A DNA stretch of 51,870 nucleotides from Candidatus Sulfotelmatobacter sp. GTDB taxonomy: Bacteria; Acidobacteriota; Terriglobia; Terriglobales; Acidobacteriaceae. The notes beneath the pieces were generated by a model, which made no database searches, was not told the DNA's origin, and saw nothing but the letters and a program-made list of their open reading frames with translations. The translations under genes and the position numbers were made by a program. Positions 50,174-51,870 of this stretch are shown here, piece by piece; within the stretch, counting starts at the first letter, position 1, and the number at the start of each line of letters is the position of its first letter. Location of the stretch: NCBI GenBank assembly GCA_030040965.1, contig JASHOT010000388.1, forward strand, positions 1-51,870, read 5' to 3'.

Positions 50174-50617
50174 TCAGTGCGGCAAGTATCCGAATTCCAT
50201 CGGCAGCTTGCCATCAACGTGCACCACGTTGACGCTGTTGTCGATGGAGTGAACTTCGATCAGGCCAATGGCGCCGGGCTCGGCCTGCACTGTCTTGATG
50301 ACATCGGCATCGGTGTCGACGAAAAGGATTCCGTCCTTATGCGTGGCCAGAAAAGTCTTCCACTCAGGCGCCGACATGTGGTTCAGACGCTCCAGCGTCT
50401 CCGCCTCGCCCTCCGCCTCTTTGTGCAGCACGAGCACGATGTTGCGGCCGTCGGGCCATTTCTTGATCTCCCCGCGCACAATTTTGGAAAGGTGAGCCGA
50501 CGTAACGTTATCGACGGCATTTTCCTTGTTGACGATCACCGCCGTGTGGTGCGCGAAGCACGGCGAGAGCGAGGCGAACAGGAAAACGCTGGCGTAGATG
50601 GCGGAACGAATATTCAT
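50174..50617 (-). CDS. Small phosphate-binding-protein-like periplasmic protein
   Basis: 147 residues from the ATG at 50617, which begins a Sec signal peptide (MNIRSAIYASVFLFASLSPC, cleavage near FAHH); GAGGT lies eight bases upstream. The mature part (VTSAHLSKIVRGEIKKWPDG, VLHKEAEGEAETLERL, PGAIGLIEVHSID) resembles one lobe of PstS-type phosphate-binding proteins, as in short 'PBP-like' proteins. It is about half the length of true PstS, and no pst transporter genes are nearby. The ligand is unknown. It converges on ribF. Confidence 0.75.
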   Translation of the reverse strand: MNIRSAIYASVFLFASLSPCFAHHTAVIVNKENAVDNVTSAHLSKIVRGEIKKWPDGRNIVLVLHKEAEGEAETLERLNHMSAPEWKTFLATHKDGILFVDTDADVIKTVQAEPGAIGLIEVHSIDNSVNVVHVDGKLPMEFGYLPH

Positions 50618-50772
50618 AACGCTGACCTCGAAGAATCTGTGCGGGGGATGAGAAGAGCCTAACGAATTACCACGCATTTGGTTGTCAAAACCATGTCATC
50701 AGCCAAACCGAGGTAACCAGACGGTAATCTTGCCATCCTGTTGATTCTTTTGGCCCCAATACTCGGACGCTG

Positions 50773-50796
50773 GAGAATTTGAGAATTTGAGAATTT
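50773..50796. repeat. Three tandem copies of GAGAATTT
   Basis: Three exact 8-base units in the 222-base gap between the PBP-like and MFS genes, about 44 bases upstream of the MFS start. A role as a binding site is possible but not shown. Confidence 0.6.
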
Positions 50797-50839
50797 CGCC
50801 GCGGCCATTACAATTCGCCCGTTGTTGTCCAACGCTCGA

Positions 50840-51870
50840 ATGGCTCTCGGTCCCATCGATCTGCTAAGGCAGGCAACTCCTGCGCAACGACGCACACTGC
50901 TCGCGGCCGCGCTCGGCTGGGGACTTGATGCGTTCGACGCCATGCTCTATTCGCTGGTTCTTGCGCTTCTGATACGCGACCTGGGCATGAGCAAAACCGT
51001 CGCTGGATCGCTCGGGACGTTGACTTTACTCGCCTCGGGCATCGGCGGAGTGGCCTTCGGATTCTTGGCCGATCGCATCGGGCGCAAGCGAGCGCTGATG
51101 GCGAGCATTCTCACCTACTCGGTGTGCTCGTTCGCTTCAGGACTTTCGACCAGCATCGCTATGCTCGCCGCGGCGCGCTTCGTTCTCGGCTTAGGGATGG
51201 GCGGCGAATGGAATACCGGGGCCACCCTGGTTGCCGAAACCTGGCCGACGGAATTTCGTGCCAAGGCAATCGCCATGGTGCAAAGCTCATGGGCGATCGG
51301 CTTCGCTGCTGCGGCGCTGATTGCTGGCCCCGTCGCGCGATACTTTGGCTGGCGGGCGGTGTTTTTCACCGGAATCCTGCCCGCGCTCGCCACGTTGTGG
51401 ATTCGCCGAAGCGTGCCGGAGTCGGAGATGTGGCAGCGCGAATCGCATGCCGTGCAGCGTCCTGAACACGATGCCAGCCTGTCTCCCGATTTCGGCATTC
51501 TCTTCCGGCCACCGTATGTGCAACAGACCATCGCGTTGCTGCTTTTTAACTTATTCGTCCTTTTTGCCTGGTGGGGACTCTTCACCTGGATTCCGCCGTA
51601 TCTTTCTCTACCGGTCGCGCAGGGCGGTCGCGGCTTTAGCGTCATGGGAATGACCACGCTCATGGTGGTATTGAACCTCTGCGGCATGTTTCCTGGCTAC
51701 GTCTTGTTCGGCTGGGTCGCAGACCGACTCGGCCGCCGGCGCGCCGTCTTCGTTTATTCCCTGGCTGCGGCTGCGTTGATTCCGCTCTACGCCGGCGCGC
51801 GATCGGCAGCTTGGTTGCTTGTCCTGGGTGCGGTGGTCGCCTTTTTCGGGACGGGGATTTTTTCCGGCTC
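50840..51870 (+). CDS. MFS transporter (3' partial)
   Basis: 343 complete codons from the ATG at 50840, running off the window end. It reads MALGPIDLLRQATPAQRRTL and then hydrophobic helices. The loop after helix 2 is GFLADRIGRKRAL and the one after helix 8 is GWVADRLGRRRA, the classical MFS 'GxxxDRxGRR' motif in both halves. LGLGMGGEWNTGATLVAE and GWRAVFFTGILPALATLW are typical of the sugar/aromatic-acid:proton symporter subfamily. Substrate cannot be inferred. About the last two helices are outside the window. Confidence 0.9.
   Translation, partial: MALGPIDLLRQATPAQRRTLLAAALGWGLDAFDAMLYSLVLALLIRDLGMSKTVAGSLGTLTLLASGIGGVAFGFLADRIGRKRALMASILTYSVCSFASGLSTSIAMLAAARFVLGLGMGGEWNTGATLVAETWPTEFRAKAIAMVQSSWAIGFAAAALIAGPVARYFGWRAVFFTGILPALATLWIRRSVPESEMWQRESHAVQRPEHDASLSPDFGILFRPPYVQQTIALLLFNLFVLFAWWGLFTWIPPYLSLPVAQGGRGFSVMGMTTLMVVLNLCGMFPGYVLFGWVADRLGRRRAVFVYSLAAAALIPLYAGARSAAWLLVLGAVVAFFGTGIFSG

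Overview
The window most likely comes from the chromosome of a Gram-negative, meso-diaminopimelate-containing soil bacterium of the Acidobacteriota (Terriglobia/Koribacter-like). This is inferred from gene content, not from a marker gene. The content includes an ECF sigma factor translationally coupled to a Ser/Thr kinase with kinesin-light-chain-type TPRs, tail-fibre-like secreted proteins, choice-of-anchor-D (ASH) and HAF-repeat secreted proteins, lpxD (so an outer membrane), and Mpl/LdcA/DapF. I found no rRNA, tRNA, CRISPR array, transposase or integrase.

Layout. (1) 1-3513: the end of a fructose-type PTS locus: IIC (5' cut by the window), IIB, and one polypeptide with HPr, Enzyme I and IIA domains. 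(2) 3514-7265: an accessory block. A 535-nt leader rich in inverted repeats precedes a 570-aa protein that looks like an ATPase-dead primase/helicase-type protein; three small proteins follow. (3) 7507-12900: two tandem paralogous tail-fibre-like surface proteins on the minus strand. (4) 13154-18895: a good sigma70-type promoter, an ECF sigma factor, a Ser/Thr kinase-TPR protein, and a large TPR protein. (5) 18931-22835: a PilZ protein and two ASH-domain/fibronectin-type secreted proteins, one of them a lipoprotein. (6) 22896-28409: a five-gene minus-strand operon for a Tat-exported molybdenum hydroxylase of the PaoABC type, with a formate-dehydrogenase-gamma-like cytochrome b and a small unknown protein. 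(7) 28671-31083: a HAF-repeat protein, then lpxD flanked by two copies of a hairpin repeat. (8) 31276-43393: minus-strand genes. A compact run, mgtC-dapF-ldcA-mpl-M61 peptidase-plsC, is centred on peptidoglycan peptide recycling. Upstream of it lie a GT-C membrane glycosyltransferase, a PfkB kinase, MTA phosphorylase and a secreted metalloprotease. (9) 43431-51870: methyltransferase, GH18 hydrolase, leuB-type dehydrogenase, a ygfZ-DUF1844-MBL hydrolase-ribF run, a small phosphate-binding-like periplasmic protein, and an MFS transporter cut by the window end.

The clearest functional units are: the PTS phosphorelay (PEP to EI to HPr to IIA to IIB to IIC-bound sugar); the molybdenum hydroxylase, whose 2Fe-2S, 4Fe-4S/FAD and Mo subunits would feed electrons to the quinone pool through the cytochrome b; and the recycling operon, in which LdcA trims tetrapeptides, Mpl re-ligates tripeptide to UDP-MurNAc, and DapF supplies meso-DAP. 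The least explained parts are the 3.5-7.3 kb accessory block and the cytochrome-linked PaoABC-like operon. Functions are assigned by reading motifs by eye; no database search or folding calculation was run.
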